64,000 nucleotides of DNA from Affinibrenneria salicis (GCF_008710095.1 NZ_VYKJ01000011.1:62001-126000), one strand, 5' to 3'. Shown: positions 1-10,010, counted from the first letter of the stretch. A program made the numbers and translations. Notes: generated by a model not told the origin, from the letters alone.

Positions 1-20
1 CCGGCCGAAGCCGGGTTTTA
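1..20 (-). terminator. Rho-independent terminator of rpmBG (clipped)
   Basis: On the minus strand a GC-rich hairpin with a TTCG loop (CCCGGC-TTCG-GCCGG) begins 16 nt after the rpmG stop. The U-tract, if present, lies beyond the window edge. Confidence 0.6.
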
Positions 21-35
21 TCAATCCGCTAAATA

Positions 36-206
<171 letters not shown>

Positions 207-214
207 TTAGTTCC

Positions 215-472
<258 letters not shown>

Positions 473-656
473 TCAGCTCGAGCTTCGTAGAGGATGCTGG
501 CCGCCTCGTCAGGCTTTAGGGCCCATCTCAGCAACTTCGCTGAAAAGACGCTCTCATCAGGATAAACCCGCTGAGCCAGGCTCTTAACGCCGCATCCAGG
601 ATTCTCAAAGGTGGCGTAGTATACGCCCTGAAGAGTAAGTGCTCAAGTCCCGAACA

Positions 657-676
657 GCTAAAGATCCCGAAGGATC
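657..676 (-). terminator. Probable radC terminator
   Basis: On the minus strand GATCC-TTCG-GGATC is followed by TTTAG, just after the radC stop at 690. The stem is short and the T-run weak, so it is only a probable terminator. Confidence 0.5.
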
Positions 677-689
677 GCGGAAAATTCTC

Positions 690-1355
690 TTAAATCCACC
701 CGCGTTCAGCAAAAGAAACACATTCTCCACGCCCGATGACCAGATGATCCAACACACGAATCTCTAATAATAAACAGGCCTGAATCACCTGTTCGGTGAT
801 CGCGCGATCGGCCTGGCTTGGTTCCGCTTTACCCGACGGATGATTGTGCGCCAGGATCACGGCGGCCGCATTGGCTTTCAGCGCCTCACGCACAATTTCT
901 CTGGGATGAACCTCTACGCTGCTAATAGTACCAGTAAACATCTCCCGATGACGAATAACCCGATGCTGATTATCCAAAAACATCACCAAAAAAATTTCCC
1001 TCTCCTGATGCGCCAGCAAAATCTGCAGGTACTGACGGGTGACATCCGGGCTGAGCATGGCGTCTTCCTGCGCCAGATGGGAAGAGTAAAATCGCCGGGC
1101 CAGCTCCGCAATCGCTTTTAACTGCGTGTATTTCGACAGCCCGATGCCGTTGGTGGCGCACAGCGCCTCTTTTTCCGCCGACATCAGCCGATGGAGCGAA
1201 CCGAACTCATCCAGCAATTTTTCCGCAAAGGCCATCACATGCATGCCCGGCTGACCGGTACGTAAAAAAAGCGCCAGCAATTCGGCGTCGGTAAGCGACT
1301 CAGCCCCTAAATTAACCAGTTTTTCGCGCGGGGCCAGATCATCAATCCATTTCAT
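690..1355 (-). CDS. radC: RadC family JAB-domain protein
   Basis: The protein has 221 residues, as in enterobacterial RadC (YicR). An N-terminal helix-hairpin-helix-like region ([25 protein letters not shown]) is followed by a JAB/MPN metalloprotease-fold domain carrying the metal-binding motif AHNHPSG near residue 170. The biochemical role of RadC is unsettled; the old link to recombinational repair in E. coli was later withdrawn. It is transcribed away from coaBC, with about 200 bp between them, and toward rpmB, which is the conserved enterobacterial arrangement. Confidence 0.95.
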   Translation of the reverse strand: MKWIDDLAPREKLVNLGAESLTDAELLALFLRTGQPGMHVMAFAEKLLDEFGSLHRLMSAEKEALCATNGIGLSKYTQLKAIAELARRFYSSHLAQEDAMLSPDVTRQYLQILLAHQEREIFLVMFLDNQHRVIRHREMFTGTISSVEVHPREIVREALKANAAAVILAHNHPSGKAEPSQADRAITEQVIQACLLLEIRVLDHLVIGRGECVSFAERGWI

Positions 1356-1554
1356 TTTCCCGTGGACGCTCCATGATTAACCGGCGGAACGGCATCATTG
1401 CATGACGACACGCCGGGGAGAATCCCGCCGCGGCAGGCTTGCGTAGCGCTGCGCAAACTTTTGCCTCCCTCCCGGCCAACCGTTTAAGATTCATCTTATC
1501 GCCAGAGGTTATGATAAAATGCCGCCTCTTTAGACTTTGAATCGGACAATAACG

Positions 1555-2796
1555 ATGACGGAAATTTCTGCTCTGCACGGGCTTGCCGGTAAACATATCC
1601 TGCTGGGAATCAGCGGCGGCATTGCGGCCTATAAGTGCCCGGAGCTGGTGCGTCGCTTACGGGAAAAAGGCGCCGAAGTGCGGGTAGTGATGACGCCGGC
1701 GGCGGAAGCCTTTATCACGCCGCTGACCCTGCAGGCCGTCTCCGGGTTTCCGGTTTCCGATAGCGTGCTCGATTTGTCGGCTGAAGCGGCCATGGGCCAC
1801 ATTGAGCTGGGAAAATGGGCCGATCTGGTCATCCTGGCGCCGGCGTCGGCCGATCTGCTGGCGCGCCTGACGGCGGGCATGGCCAATGACTTGCTCTCCA
1901 CCGTTTGTCTGGCTACGCCGGCTCCGATCGCCGCGGCGCCGGCGATGAATCAGCAAATGTATCGCGCCGCTGCCACCCAGGACAATCTGCGCACGCTGGC
2001 CAGCCGCGGCGTGCTGCTGTGGGGGCCGGACAGCGGCAGCCAGGCCTGCGGAGATATCGGCCCGGGCCGAATGATCGACCCCATGGAAATTGTCGAGCTC
2101 GCGCAACAGCATTTCTCTTCCGCCGGCGATTTGCAGCATCTGAATATTATGGTCACCGCGGGCCCGACGCGTGAGGCGCTGGATCCGGTCAGGTTCATCA
2201 CGAATCACAGTTCCGGCAAGATGGGCTTCGCTATCGCGCAGGCCGCCGCCGCACGCGGCGCCGTGGTGACGCTGGTTAGCGGCCCGGTCTCATTGCCCAC
2301 GCCGCCGGGCGTGGCGCGCATCGACGTGATCAGCGCCCTTGAGATGCAGCAGGCGGTTATGTCATCCGCCGGGCGTCAGCATATCGTCATTGGCTGCGCG
2401 GCGGTGGCCGATTACCGTCCTCTCCATGTCGCCGATGAAAAAATAAAAAAACAGGGTGATGAAGTTACCATTGGCATGATAAAAAACCCTGACATCATTG
2501 CCGGCGTTGCCGCGATGCAGGACAACCGTCCCTTCGTGGTCGGGTTTGCGGCGGAAACCCAGAATGTGGAAGAATACGCGCGACAGAAACTGGCGCGGAA
2601 AAATCTGGACCTGATTTGCGCCAATGATGTTTCTCTTTCAGGGCATGGATTCAATAGCGAAACCAATGCATTACATCTTTTCTGGCAGGGCGGCGACCTG
2701 GCTCTACCCCAGTGTGAAAAGTCACGCCTTGCGCAGTATTTAATCGACGAGATTGTCAGCCGTTATGATGAAAAAAATAGACGTAAAGATTCTTGA
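1555..2796 (+). CDS. coaBC: Bifunctional phosphopantothenoylcysteine decarboxylase / phosphopantothenate-cysteine ligase
   Basis: CoaBC (Dfp) carries out two consecutive steps of coenzyme A synthesis: CTP-dependent joining of cysteine to 4'-phosphopantothenate, then FMN-dependent decarboxylation. The N-terminal flavodoxin-like CoaC half shows [11 protein letters not shown], the histidine motif [18 protein letters not shown] and [13 protein letters not shown] with the catalytic Cys. The CoaB half shows [23 protein letters not shown] and EKIKKQ. I chose the ATG at 1555; a TTG at 1537 would add six residues but has no family support. The 3' end overlaps the start of dut, so the genes are probably co-transcribed. 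Confidence 0.96.
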   Translation: MTEISALHGLAGKHILLGISGGIAAYKCPELVRRLREKGAEVRVVMTPAAEAFITPLTLQAVSGFPVSDSVLDLSAEAAMGHIELGKWADLVILAPASADLLARLTAGMANDLLSTVCLATPAPIAAAPAMNQQMYRAAATQDNLRTLASRGVLLWGPDSGSQACGDIGPGRMIDPMEIVELAQQHFSSAGDLQHLNIMVTAGPTREALDPVRFITNHSSGKMGFAIAQAAAARGAVVTLVSGPVSLPTPPGVARIDVISALEMQQAVMSSAGRQHIVIGCAAVADYRPLHVADEKIKKQGDEVTIGMIKNPDIIAGVAAMQDNRPFVVGFAAETQNVEEYARQKLARKNLDLICANDVSLSGHGFNSETNALHLFWQGGDLALPQCEKSRLAQYLIDEIVSRYDEKNRRKDS

Positions 2797-3223
2797 CCCG
2801 CGTATCGGTCAACAATTTCCGTTACCAGCCTACGCCACGCCGGGCTCCGCCGGGCTCGATCTGCGCGCCTGTATGGATACGCCGCTGGAGCTGGCCGCCG
2901 GCGCCACCACGTTGATCCCGACCGGTCTGGCGATCCATATCGCCGATCCGGGCCTGGCGGCGGTGATTCTGCCGCGCTCTGGCCTGGGCCATAAACATGG
3001 CGTGGTGCTGGGCAACCTGGTCGGTCTGATCGACTCCGATTACCAGGGGCAGTTGATGGTTTCCGTCTGGAACCGCGGCCAGCAGGCATTCACCATCGAG
3101 CCTGGTGAACGTATGGCGCAAATGGTTTTTGTTCCCGTCGTTCAGGCCGAATTTAACCTGGTTGAAGAATTCGCCGACAGTGAACGCGGCGAAGGTGGTT
3201 TTGGTCACTCCGGACGTCAGTAA
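2765..3223 (+). CDS. dut: Deoxyuridine 5'-triphosphate nucleotidohydrolase
   Basis: dUTPase hydrolyses dUTP to dUMP and pyrophosphate, keeping uracil out of DNA and feeding dTMP synthesis. The 152-residue protein shows the family motifs in order: [38 protein letters not shown] and the C-terminal GEGGFGHSG, as expected for a homotrimeric enzyme. Tandem ATGs at 2765 and 2768 are both possible starts, giving MMKKID or MKKID; upstream in-frame ATG-like extensions lie inside coaBC. The start overlaps the coaBC 3' end by about 30 nt, consistent with translational coupling. Confidence 0.97.
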   Translation: MMKKIDVKILDPRIGQQFPLPAYATPGSAGLDLRACMDTPLELAAGATTLIPTGLAIHIADPGLAAVILPRSGLGHKHGVVLGNLVGLIDSDYQGQLMVSVWNRGQQAFTIEPGERMAQMVFVPVVQAEFNLVEEFADSERGEGGFGHSGRQ

Positions 3224-3238
3224 GTCATTCCACACCCG

Positions 3239-3423
3239 GTATATGCCCAATAGATTTCGCGTTGCGGAAAGGCGCAAGTAAGCAGACTCCGCTGCCGGCG
3301 ACACATCGGTCGGAAGCGGGGTTGAATGCGCCCGGCGACGGTTCCTCGGGGACGAAGCCCGATGAAGGACCGGGTCATTGAACCGCCGTCAACGCGCCAG
3401 TAACCCAAAAGCACGCGGGTATA
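3239..3423 (-). repeat. Dispersed repeat, TATACCC-end family, degenerate copy
   Basis: Between dut and slmA the left end (TATATGCCCAATAGATTTCG...GTTGCGG) matches the reverse complement of the right end of the longer copies at 39271-39540 and 63200-63468. The other end closes with GGGTATA. The copy is shorter (about 185 bp), diverged and in the opposite orientation. No open reading frame of note lies in it. Confidence 0.5.
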
Positions 3424-3513
3424 GTAAAAATCACATAAGCCACAGCGTATTATGCGACTGTGGCGCTGCCGGGTGGTCGATGGTTAACTTTTTTAGCAAG
3501 GGTCTTTTCAGGC

Positions 3514-4110
3514 ATGGCAGAAAAAGAAAATACGAAGCGGAATCGTCGCGAGGAAATACTGCAGGCGCTGGCGCAAATGCTGGAATCCAGCGATGGCAGC
3601 CAGCGAATCACCACGGCGAAACTGGCGGCTAACGTCGGGGTTTCCGAAGCGGCGCTTTACCGGCATTTTCCCAGCAAAACGCGTATGTTCGACAGTCTGA
3701 TCGAGTTTATCGAAGACAGCCTGACCAGCCGCATCAACCTGATTTTGCAGGATGAGAAGGAGACGTTCAGCCGGCTGCGTTTAATTCTGCTGCTTATTCT
3801 GGGTTTTGCCGAACGCAATCCCGGCCTGACCCGGATCATGACCGGCCATGCTCTGATGTTTGAACAGGATCGGCTGCAGGGGCGGATTAATCAGCTCTTT
3901 GAACGCATCGAATCCCAGCTGCGCCAGGTGCTGCGCGAACACAGACTGCGCAATGAACAGGGCTTTGACCACGACGAAACCCTGCTCGCCAGCCAGCTGC
4001 TGGCCTTTTGCGAAGGGACGCTGTCGCGTTTTGTGCGCTCTGAATTTCGCTATCGCCCCACAACTGAGTTCGATACCCGCTGGCCGCTGCTGGCGGCGCA
4101 ACTGCGCTGA
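3514..4110 (+). CDS. slmA: Nucleoid occlusion factor SlmA (TetR family)
   Basis: SlmA binds chromosomal SlmA-binding sites and blocks FtsZ ring assembly over the nucleoid. The 198-residue protein has the family length, an N-terminal TetR helix-turn-helix ([20 protein letters not shown], residues ~34-53) and an all-helical C-terminal domain. I used the ATG at 3514 ([14 protein letters not shown]), which matches the usual start; an 18-residue upstream extension begins inside intergenic repeat DNA. It is convergent with pyrE, with a shared hairpin between them. Confidence 0.96.
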   Translation: MAEKENTKRNRREEILQALAQMLESSDGSQRITTAKLAANVGVSEAALYRHFPSKTRMFDSLIEFIEDSLTSRINLILQDEKETFSRLRLILLLILGFAERNPGLTRIMTGHALMFEQDRLQGRINQLFERIESQLRQVLREHRLRNEQGFDHDETLLASQLLAFCEGTLSRFVRSEFRYRPTTEFDTRWPLLAAQLR

Positions 4111-4122
4111 CGATTTCGCCGT

Positions 4123-4146
4123 CCGCCAGAGGCAACATTCTGGCGG
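4123..4146. terminator. Hairpin between convergent slmA and pyrE
   Basis: Perfect 8-bp arms CCGCCAGA / TCTGGCGG enclose an 8-nt loop in the 46-bp gap between the two stop codons. There is no long T-run on either side, so it may act as a bidirectional stop only partly or with Rho. Confidence 0.5.
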
Positions 4147-4156
4147 CAGGTTTGCC

Positions 4157-4798
4157 TCACACGCCGTACTGCTCCCGATAAGCCCGAACCGCGGCCAGGT
4201 GCCCGGCCATTTCCGGCTGCTCCGCAAGATAGGCGATCAGATCCTGTAAGGTAATGATCGAAATGACCTTGCACCGATAATCGCGCTCGACTTCCTGAAT
4301 CGCCGAAAGGCTGTCCCGGCCGCGCTCCTGACGATCCAGCGCAATCAACACGCCGGCCAGCTGCGCGCCATAAGCCTCAATGATCGACATGGATTCACGA
4401 ATCGCCGTGCCGGCCGTGATCACATCGTCCACCAGCATCACGCGCCCCTGCAACGGACTGCCGACCAGGTTGCCGCCTTCGCCGTGGTCCTTCGCCTCTT
4501 TGCGGTTAAAGCAGTAAGGCAAATCGCGTTGATGATGTTCAGACAGCGCAACGGCGGTAGTCGTCGCGATAGGAATCCCTTTGTAGGCCGGACCGAACAG
4601 CAAATCGAACGCTATCCCGGAGTCAACCAGCGCTTCCGCATAGAAACGCCCCAGTAACGCCAGGTCGCGCCCGGTATTGAACAAACCCGCATTAAAGAAA
4701 TAGGGGCTGATACGCCCTGATTTCAGGGTAAATTCGCCAAATTTTAACACCTGTTTACCAAGCGCAAACTCAATAAACTGGCGCTGATAGGCTTTCAT
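4157..4798 (-). CDS. pyrE: Orotate phosphoribosyltransferase
   Basis: PyrE converts orotate and PRPP to orotidine 5'-monophosphate, the fifth step of pyrimidine synthesis. The 213-residue protein has the family length and shows the PRPP-binding motif [13 protein letters not shown] near residue 120 and the N-terminal [14 protein letters not shown] motif. It lies downstream of rph on the same strand, separated by 324 bp containing a terminator-like hairpin about 50 nt before the start. This is the position of the UTP-sensitive attenuator known from the E. coli rph-pyrE operon. Confidence 0.97.
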   Translation of the reverse strand: MKAYQRQFIEFALGKQVLKFGEFTLKSGRISPYFFNAGLFNTGRDLALLGRFYAEALVDSGIAFDLLFGPAYKGIPIATTTAVALSEHHQRDLPYCFNRKEAKDHGEGGNLVGSPLQGRVMLVDDVITAGTAIRESMSIIEAYGAQLAGVLIALDRQERGRDSLSAIQEVERDYRCKVISIITLQDLIAYLAEQPEMAGHLAAVRAYREQYGV

Positions 4799-5122
4799 TT
4801 ACTGTTTCTCCTCTTCTTAAAAACGGATTTCGCGCGCGGCGACCATAAAAAAGCGACCTGCCGGTCGCTCCAGACTGTTGACGGCTCAATGGCGGAGATT
4901 CAGACGGAGACCATCGAACGGAGAGTATAACGTCCGCGCTATCGATGGCGCGGTCGGGCAGACAAGGATGCCTTTGCCGCGTCTTTACCTTCTGTCCACT
5001 ATCGCCGCCACACCCGATTTGTCAGCAATCTCGCCGGAGAGAACGATATCCCCGGGCCTGATGAACGCTCTGCCGGTCTGCACAGGCAGAGAGGCGACGG
5101 ACACCGCGCTGCGCTGCGGTGT
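4799..5122 (-). other. rph-pyrE intergenic leader
   Basis: This 324-bp gap contains the attenuator hairpin at its pyrE end. I see no gene in it. In E. coli coupled translation near the attenuator is needed for read-through; here rph ends well upstream, so the coupling arrangement may differ. Confidence 0.5.
4847..4870 (-). promoter_or_regulatory. pyrE attenuator (intrinsic terminator in the leader)
   Basis: On the minus strand GAGCGACC-GGCA-GGTCGC is followed directly by TTTTTT, about 48 nt before the pyrE start. Position and form match the UTP-sensitive transcription attenuator described for E. coli pyrE. The regulation is inferred from that homology. Confidence 0.75.
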
Positions 5123-5839
5123 TTATTCGCTTAACGCGGCTTTCTGCGCCTGGATAATATTATCAATCCCCGCCCGCGCCAGCGCCAGTAATGACAGCAG
5201 CTCTTCGTGGCTGAACGGTTCGCCTTCGGCCGTGCCCTGCACCTCGATCATGCGGCCATCTTCCGTCATGACCACATTCATATCCGTTTCGGCCGCCGAA
5301 TCTTCCACATACTCCAGATCGCAGATCGCTTCACCGTTGACAATCCCTACGGATACCGCAGCCACCAGGCCTTTCAACGGATTTTTTTTCAGTTTGCCGC
5401 TGGCCATCAACCCTTGCAGGGCATCGACCAGCGCCACGCAGGCGCCGGTGATCGACGCGGTACGCGTGCCGCCGTCCGCCTGCAGCACGTCGCAGTCCAG
5501 CGTAATAGTGTATTCACCCAGCGCGCGCAGATCGACCGCGGCGCGCAGCGAACGGGCAATCAGCCGCTGAATTTCCAGCGTCCGCCCGCCCTGTTTACCC
5601 CTGGCCGCTTCCCGCGCGTTGCGGCTGTGGGTGGCGCGCGGCAGCATGCCGTATTCCGCGGTAATCCAGCCCTGTCCCTGGCCTTTCAGAAAACGCGGCA
5701 CGCCTTCTTCAACCGACGCATTACACAAAACTTTGGTGTCGCCAAATTCAACCAGCACCGAACCTTCGGCATGTTTTGTGTAATGGCGGGTTAATTTGAG
5801 GGGGCGTACTTGCTGTGCACTTCGGCCTGTTGGGCGCAT
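5123..5839 (-). CDS. rph: Ribonuclease PH
   Basis: RNase PH is a phosphate-dependent 3'-5' exoribonuclease that trims tRNA and other RNA 3' ends. The 238-residue protein is full length, beginning [20 protein letters not shown] and ending in the helix [21 protein letters not shown]. Motifs [16 protein letters not shown] and [19 protein letters not shown] are intact, so it does not share the frameshift found in E. coli K-12 rph. It is the promoter-proximal gene of the rph-pyrE operon and is divergent from the DUF202 pair. Confidence 0.97.
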   Translation of the reverse strand: MRPTGRSAQQVRPLKLTRHYTKHAEGSVLVEFGDTKVLCNASVEEGVPRFLKGQGQGWITAEYGMLPRATHSRNAREAARGKQGGRTLEIQRLIARSLRAAVDLRALGEYTITLDCDVLQADGGTRTASITGACVALVDALQGLMASGKLKKNPLKGLVAAVSVGIVNGEAICDLEYVEDSAAETDMNVVMTEDGRMIEVQGTAEGEPFSHEELLSLLALARAGIDNIIQAQKAALSE

Positions 5840-6010
5840 GGAAAATCTCCGGCAGGTAAATCATTTATTGGCTGCGCATTATACGGACTTCATCACATAA
5901 TGCCTATCGAACACTGCCGCCGGCGGTTATAATTCCGTCATTTGTGCATGATATCATCGAATTAATGCTACATTTTGTTGCTATCTTCGCTTGAGAAAGA
6001 AAATCGCCCA

Positions 6011-6397
6011 ATGCAGGAATCTCCGTCGCACAACAACAAAGACGCGAAAAAGACGCCGTGGCAACAGCAGGGCAGCACGCCGGATTATCGCTTCTCGCTG
6101 GCGAACGAACGCACCTTTTTGGCCTGGATTCGAACGGCGCTGGCGTTCCTGGCCGGCGCCATCGCCATCGATCAGCTCGCGCCGGACTTCGCGTCCCCGC
6201 TGGCGCGCAACATTATCGCCCTGTTTCTGACCCTGGCCGCCGCACTGCTGGCGTTAATGGCCTATCGACGCTGGGCGGCGAATGAACTGGCCATTCGCCT
6301 CAACCAGGCCATGCCCTACACCCGCCTGCTGCTGGCCATCGCCGTCTTTGTGGCGGTCATCGCCCTGGCCTTCCTGCTGTTAATGCTGGCGACCTGA
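6011..6397 (+). CDS. yidH: DUF202 inner-membrane protein (YidH-like)
   Basis: This 128-residue protein belongs to the YidH/DUF202 family: a hydrophilic N-terminus, the signature DYRFSLANERTFLAWIRTALAFLAG, then three hydrophobic segments (residues ~45-65, 70-90 and ~103-125). The function is unknown. I chose the ATG at 6011 because the signature then begins about 30 residues in; an ATG 12 codons earlier is also open. The next gene, a second DUF202 protein, starts 7 nt after its stop, as in E. coli yidH-yidG, although here the pair lies between rph and yicC. Confidence 0.85.
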   Translation: MQESPSHNNKDAKKTPWQQQGSTPDYRFSLANERTFLAWIRTALAFLAGAIAIDQLAPDFASPLARNIIALFLTLAAALLALMAYRRWAANELAIRLNQAMPYTRLLLAIAVFVAVIALAFLLLMLAT

Positions 6398-6404
6398 GGG
6401 CGGC

Positions 6405-6764
6405 ATGAAGAACAACGCCGTCAGCGCGCCGACGCCGGGACGTCAGCCGGAACGATCCGGTCTGGCATGGTCGCGCACCGCATTCCTGCTTCTGCTGAAC
6501 AGCCTGCTGCTGCTGCGCGCGGCTTCCCGCCACCACAGCGGCTATCTCCTCGCTATCGGCATCATGCTGATGACGGGCGCGTTCGCGCTGTATATCTGGG
6601 CCGCGGCGCGCCTGAAATTTATTCTGCATAGCCACGCGCCCTGCACGACGCGTCTGGTAAGCGTGATGCGTCTGTTGACGCTGGTGATATGTTTCACCGC
6701 CATGTTGATAATCGTGCGCCAGCTGGGCACGCTGTTCCAGCTATTGATACCGCCATCAGGATGA
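6405..6764 (+). CDS. yidG: DUF202 inner-membrane protein (YidG-like)
   Basis: This 119-residue protein carries the second variant of the DUF202 signature, QPERSGLAWSRTAFLLLLNSLLLLR, and three hydrophobic segments. It follows the yidH-like gene by 7 nt, so the two form a two-gene operon and may form one membrane complex (inference). No function is established for the family. Downstream, 6765-6942 holds a short hairpin (GCACGC-AAC-GCGTGC at ~6812-6826) and then the yicC promoter. Confidence 0.82.
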   Translation: MKNNAVSAPTPGRQPERSGLAWSRTAFLLLLNSLLLLRAASRHHSGYLLAIGIMLMTGAFALYIWAAARLKFILHSHAPCTTRLVSVMRLLTLVICFTAMLIIVRQLGTLFQLLIPPSG

Positions 6765-6904
6765 ATACTGAAGGAGAGAAAAACGCGGACTAACGGCCGG
6801 CCAACGGCGATCCGCACGCAACGCGTGCAAGGCGGTTCAATAGCCAGCCGGCGGTTTACCGATATCCGTGACGGTTTTGGCTATCCTGCCCCCGGCCACG
6901 ACGC

Positions 6905-6910
6905 TATAAT
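6905..6910 (+). promoter_or_regulatory. Putative yicC -10 box
   Basis: A perfect TATAAT lies 33 nt before the yicC ATG. No well-spaced -35 box is evident, so this is a partial promoter call. Confidence 0.4.
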
Positions 6911-6942
6911 CCCCCCATCATTCGTTTTACAGGTATGCACCG

Positions 6943-7806
6943 ATGATTCGCAGCATGACCGCCTATGCCCGGCGTGAAATTAAAGGTAACTGGGGCAGCG
7001 CAGCCTGGGAGTTGCGCTCCGTCAACCAGCGTTATCTTGAGACTTATATCCGTTTGCCAGAACAGTTCCGCAGCCTGGAACCGGTTATCCGCGAACGTAT
7101 TCGCGCTCGTCTCACGCGCGGCAAAATTGAATGCAATCTGCGTTTCGACGTCGATCCCAGCGCGCAAAGTTCGCTGATTCTCAATGAAAATCTGGCCAGA
7201 CAGCTGGTAAAAGCCGCCAACTGGGTCAAAATGCAAAGCGATGAAGGCGAAATCAATCCGGTCGATATTCTGCGCTGGCCGGGCGTGATGGCGGCGGAAG
7301 AACAAGATCTGGACGCCATCAATCAGGAATTGCTGCGGGCGCTGGAAAGCACGCTGGATGACTTCATCGCCGCCCGAGAAAGTGAAGGCGCTGCGCTGCA
7401 AACGCTGATTGAACAACGTCTGCAGGGCGTTAACGAAGAAGTGAAAAAAGTTCGCGCCCACATGCCGGAAATTCTGCAGTGGCAGCGTGAGCGGCTGCTC
7501 AGCAAGCTGGAAGACGCGCAGGTACAGCTGGAAAATAACCGGCTGGAACAGGAACTGGTCATCCTGGCGCAGCGCATCGATGTGGCGGAAGAGCTGGACC
7601 GCCTTGATGCGCATGTGAAAGAAACCTATAAAATTTTGAAAAAACCGGAAGCGGTCGGTCGCCGGCTGGACTTTATGATGCAGGAGTTCAACCGCGAATC
7701 GAACACCCTGGCCTCCAAATCCATCAACGCCGACATCACCACTTCCGCTATTGAGCTAAAGGTGTTGATTGAACAGATGCGGGAACAGATCCAAAATATC
7801 GAATAA
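6943..7806 (+). CDS. yicC: YicC family endoribonuclease
   Basis: The 287-residue protein starts MIRSMTAYARRE and contains the conserved C-terminal stretch GRRLDFMMQEFNRESNTLASKS typical of YicC/YloC proteins. In E. coli and B. subtilis these proteins have been linked to RNA cleavage; E. coli YicC affects the turnover of the small RNA RyhB. Length matches the family. The stop codon sits against the left direct repeat of the island at 7805, and the gene's terminator lies inside that repeat, so the gene appears undamaged by the insertion. Confidence 0.95.
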   Translation: MIRSMTAYARREIKGNWGSAAWELRSVNQRYLETYIRLPEQFRSLEPVIRERIRARLTRGKIECNLRFDVDPSAQSSLILNENLARQLVKAANWVKMQSDEGEINPVDILRWPGVMAAEEQDLDAINQELLRALESTLDDFIAARESEGAALQTLIEQRLQGVNEEVKKVRAHMPEILQWQRERLLSKLEDAQVQLENNRLEQELVILAQRIDVAEELDRLDAHVKETYKILKKPEAVGRRLDFMMQEFNRESNTLASKSINADITTSAIELKVLIEQMREQIQNIE

Positions 7807-8027
7807 TTTCCACCCTGCTCCACCGACTGCCACAACGCCCTGTTTTCAGGGCGTTTTTGTTGCCATCAACGTCTGCTCTGTACTACCCGAGTCCAGCGAA
7901 ATCCACTGCCGAGTGGGTAGTACATTGGGTAGTACCATCGCTTTACAAGCCAAAATGTTCGTTTTATAACCTATGTACTACCCACTTTTTCGCGCAGACC
8001 ACGATTGACGGGCGCTGGCGGGATACC
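7805..8027 (+). repeat. Left island-flanking direct repeat (attL-like)
   Basis: This 223-bp segment is repeated at 14281-14503 in the same orientation, with scattered mismatches and no length change. It starts at the yicC stop codon, includes the yicC terminator and ends 15 nt before the integrase ATG. It contains four copies of GGGTAGTAC or its complement: 7880-7888 (-), 7915-7923 (+), 7927-7935 (+) and 7975-7983 (-). These look like integrase arm-binding sites. Confidence 0.85.
7835..7861 (+). terminator. yicC Rho-independent terminator
   Basis: Perfect 8-bp stem ACGCCCTG-TTTT-CAGGGCGT is followed by TTTTGTTG, 29 nt after the yicC stop. A copy lies in the right repeat at about 14311-14337. 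Confidence 0.85.
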
Positions 8028-8042
8028 TTAGGGAGGCAGGAC

Positions 8043-9326
8043 ATGGGAAATCTGACCGTTAAAGCCATACAGTCCATCCTGAAAGCAAGCCGTCCCGGAC
8101 GATACAACGACGGTCAGGGACTATACCTTATGCTGCCGCAGCGCGGCGAACCTTACTGGATGCTGCGCTATACCCTGAACGCCAAACGCCGTTCGCTCAC
8201 GCTGGGCAAGCCGTCCGATCTGTCGCTGGCGGAAGCCCGCTCTCAGGCCGAAGACGCCCGCAGGAAGGTTAGGAAAGGCGACGATCCCATAACCGAACGT
8301 AAACGCAATCGCCCCGCCAGAATCCATACCGTCAACGATCTGTTTAACGACTGGAAACAGGATTTGGTGCGACGCCTTAAGCACCCGCATATCCCACAGC
8401 GGATCTTCGCCAGAGAGATCGCGCCACACATTGGCGAGCTGGCGTTAGGCAAGGTCACACCGCTGGACATACGCGCCATCATCCAGCAAATCACCGCCAG
8501 CGGCAGGCCCTGCACCGCCAACGATGCGCTGATGTACCTGAAACAACTGTTTAATCACGGCATAAAACTTGGGCTTCTCGTCCATAACCCGGCGGCGGCG
8601 TTCAAGGTGGATGATGCGGGCGGCATTGAAAAAAGCCGCGATCGGGCGTTGAGTCTGGAAGAGTTGACGCAGGTTTTTCAGGTATTCCGCAACCAGAGCG
8701 ACAGCTTCACTCGCGATAACTATCTGGCTTGCGCATTACTGATCGTGCTTGGCGTACGCAAAAGCGAACTGACCGAAGCCCAATGGGATGAATTTTCCCT
8801 CGAAGACGCAACGTGGGAACTGCCTGCGACAAGGAGCAAATCGGGCGTCGCTATCGTCATTCCCCTGCCCTCGCTGACACAGGAATGGCTGCGGGAATTG
8901 AAGATCCGCGCCTGCGGTTCAGCATATGTATTCCCCAACCGCCGGGCCAGCGGTTCGCCGCATATGGGCAGCGATACCCTCAACCGGGCGATCGCCAAAC
9001 TTTTCGGCCGCGAACCGGGAAGGAAAATTCAACCGCCCAATCGCATGGGTGAACTTGAACCGTTCACCGTACACGACCTGCGCCGCACCTGCCGCAGCCT
9101 GCTGGCCGCGTTAGGCGTTCCGGGTTATGTCGCCGAACGGTGCCTTAATCATAAGCTGAAAGGCGTTGAAGGCATTTACGATCGGTATGATTACTTTGAG
9201 GAACGGCGGGAAGCGCATTGTAAACTGGCCGACCTCGTTAAGCCGGTTATTGAGAACAACGATCTGCACAGCGCTTCGAACGAACAGAGCAATAACGCAG
9301 ACAGGCGCTATTTTTTCGTAGGATGA
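8043..9326 (+). CDS. P4-type tyrosine recombinase / island integrase
   Basis: This 427-residue site-specific recombinase should integrate and excise the island. It has the DUF4102-type arm-binding N-terminus (RPGRYNDGQGLYLMLP...RSLTLGKPSDLSLAEAR), a SAM-like core-binding domain (~100-190) and the catalytic domain with R239 (GVRKSEL), K266, HDLR (H344, R347), H370 (NHK) and the likely nucleophile Y379 (YDRYDYFEERR). All catalytic residues are present. I chose the ATG at 8043 because GGGAGG precedes it by 7 nt; the open frame runs 62 codons upstream through the repeat but that part does not look like protein. Its 3' end overlaps the convergent XRE gene by 19 nt. Confidence 0.93.
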   Translation: MGNLTVKAIQSILKASRPGRYNDGQGLYLMLPQRGEPYWMLRYTLNAKRRSLTLGKPSDLSLAEARSQAEDARRKVRKGDDPITERKRNRPARIHTVNDLFNDWKQDLVRRLKHPHIPQRIFAREIAPHIGELALGKVTPLDIRAIIQQITASGRPCTANDALMYLKQLFNHGIKLGLLVHNPAAAFKVDDAGGIEKSRDRALSLEELTQVFQVFRNQSDSFTRDNYLACALLIVLGVRKSELTEAQWDEFSLEDATWELPATRSKSGVAIVIPLPSLTQEWLRELKIRACGSAYVFPNRRASGSPHMGSDTLNRAIAKLFGREPGRKIQPPNRMGELEPFTVHDLRRTCRSLLAALGVPGYVAERCLNHKLKGVEGIYDRYDYFEERREAHCKLADLVKPVIENNDLHSASNEQSNNADRRYFFVG

Positions 9327-9559
9327 TAATTCAGAATGATTTCGGCAAGATCGTCTTCGACGGTATAAAAATAGCAGGCAGGAACATCAAGCACCGCCGC
9401 CAGTCGGCAGGCAAGATCAAAATCAGGCGTATGCACACCGCGCTCATATTGGTTCATCCGCGCGCTGGCCGTGGCTTCATCAATACCCGCCAGAACCCCA
9501 AGCCGCTGTTGCGACAGGCCCGCTCTTAGTCTGGCTTCTTTTAAACGATATGGCAGCAT
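9308..9559 (-). CDS. XRE-family regulator, copy 1
   Basis: The 83-residue protein is a single helix-turn-helix domain (RLKEARLRAGLSQQRLGVLAGIDEATASARMNQYERG, residues 5-41) with a short tail in which PACYFYTVEDDLAE is conserved with copy 2. It resembles small phage/island repressors. It is about 85 percent identical by eye to the protein at 9689-9952, so the pair arose by tandem duplication. Its upstream region carries a CTAAG/CTTAG inverted repeat related to the perfect operator before copy 2. It overlaps the integrase 3' end by 19 nt in convergent orientation. Confidence 0.85.
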   Translation of the reverse strand: MLPYRLKEARLRAGLSQQRLGVLAGIDEATASARMNQYERGVHTPDFDLACRLAAVLDVPACYFYTVEDDLAEIILNYHPTKK

Positions 9560-9618
9560 GAGGATCCCGACTTACACGATATATAAGCCGTAGTTTTCAC
9601 GCTAACCTATTGAAAATA

Positions 9619-9635
9619 TACTAAGCATTACTTAG
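9619..9635. promoter_or_regulatory. Operator-like inverted repeat upstream of XRE copy 1
   Basis: TACTAAGCATTACTTAG is a variant of the 19-bp palindrome at 10011-10029 and shares the flanking TTGAAAAT(A/G)TACTAAG context. Base changes make this copy only partly symmetric. Confidence 0.6.
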
Positions 9636-9688
9636 CAATGCTTTCTCAACTACTCGTTTTTATTGCTTAAATCCAGAAAGGGGGAGAT

Positions 9689-9952
9689 TTAAAAAGCGTC
9701 GGTCTTTTTCTGGCGGGCGTAAGTAAGGATGATTTCTGCTAAATCATCTTCAACGGTGTAAAAATAACTGGCAGGGATATTCAACACAGCGGCTAACCTG
9801 CACACCAGTTCAAAATCAGGCGTATGCACGCCGCGCTCATACTGATTCATCCGTGCGCTGGCCGTCGCCTCGTCGATACCGGCGAGCACACCAAGCTGCT
9901 GCTGCGATAAACCGGCTTTTAATCTGGCTTCCTTCAAACGATATGGCAGCAT
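9689..9952 (-). CDS. XRE-family regulator, copy 2
   Basis: This 87-residue paralogue of the preceding gene has the same HTH (RLKEARLKAGLSQQQLGVLAGIDEATASARMNQYERG) and tail (PASYFYTVEDDLAEIIL). It is transcribed divergently from the Nlp/Ner-like gene at 10074, and the 121-bp gap between them contains a perfect palindrome, which suggests it represses itself, its neighbour or both. Keeping two such similar repressors side by side is unusual for so small an element. Confidence 0.85.
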   Translation of the reverse strand: MLPYRLKEARLKAGLSQQQLGVLAGIDEATASARMNQYERGVHTPDFELVCRLAAVLNIPASYFYTVEDDLAEIILTYARQKKTDAF

Positions 9953-10010
9953 AAGAATCCCGACCGACTGGATAACCAGCGGTGATTTTCATGTCTGCCT
10001 GTTGAAAATG

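Noticed and set aside
1537..1554. TTG start adding six residues to CoaBC
   Set aside because: The ATG at 1555 fits the family start better and no ribosome site supports the TTG.
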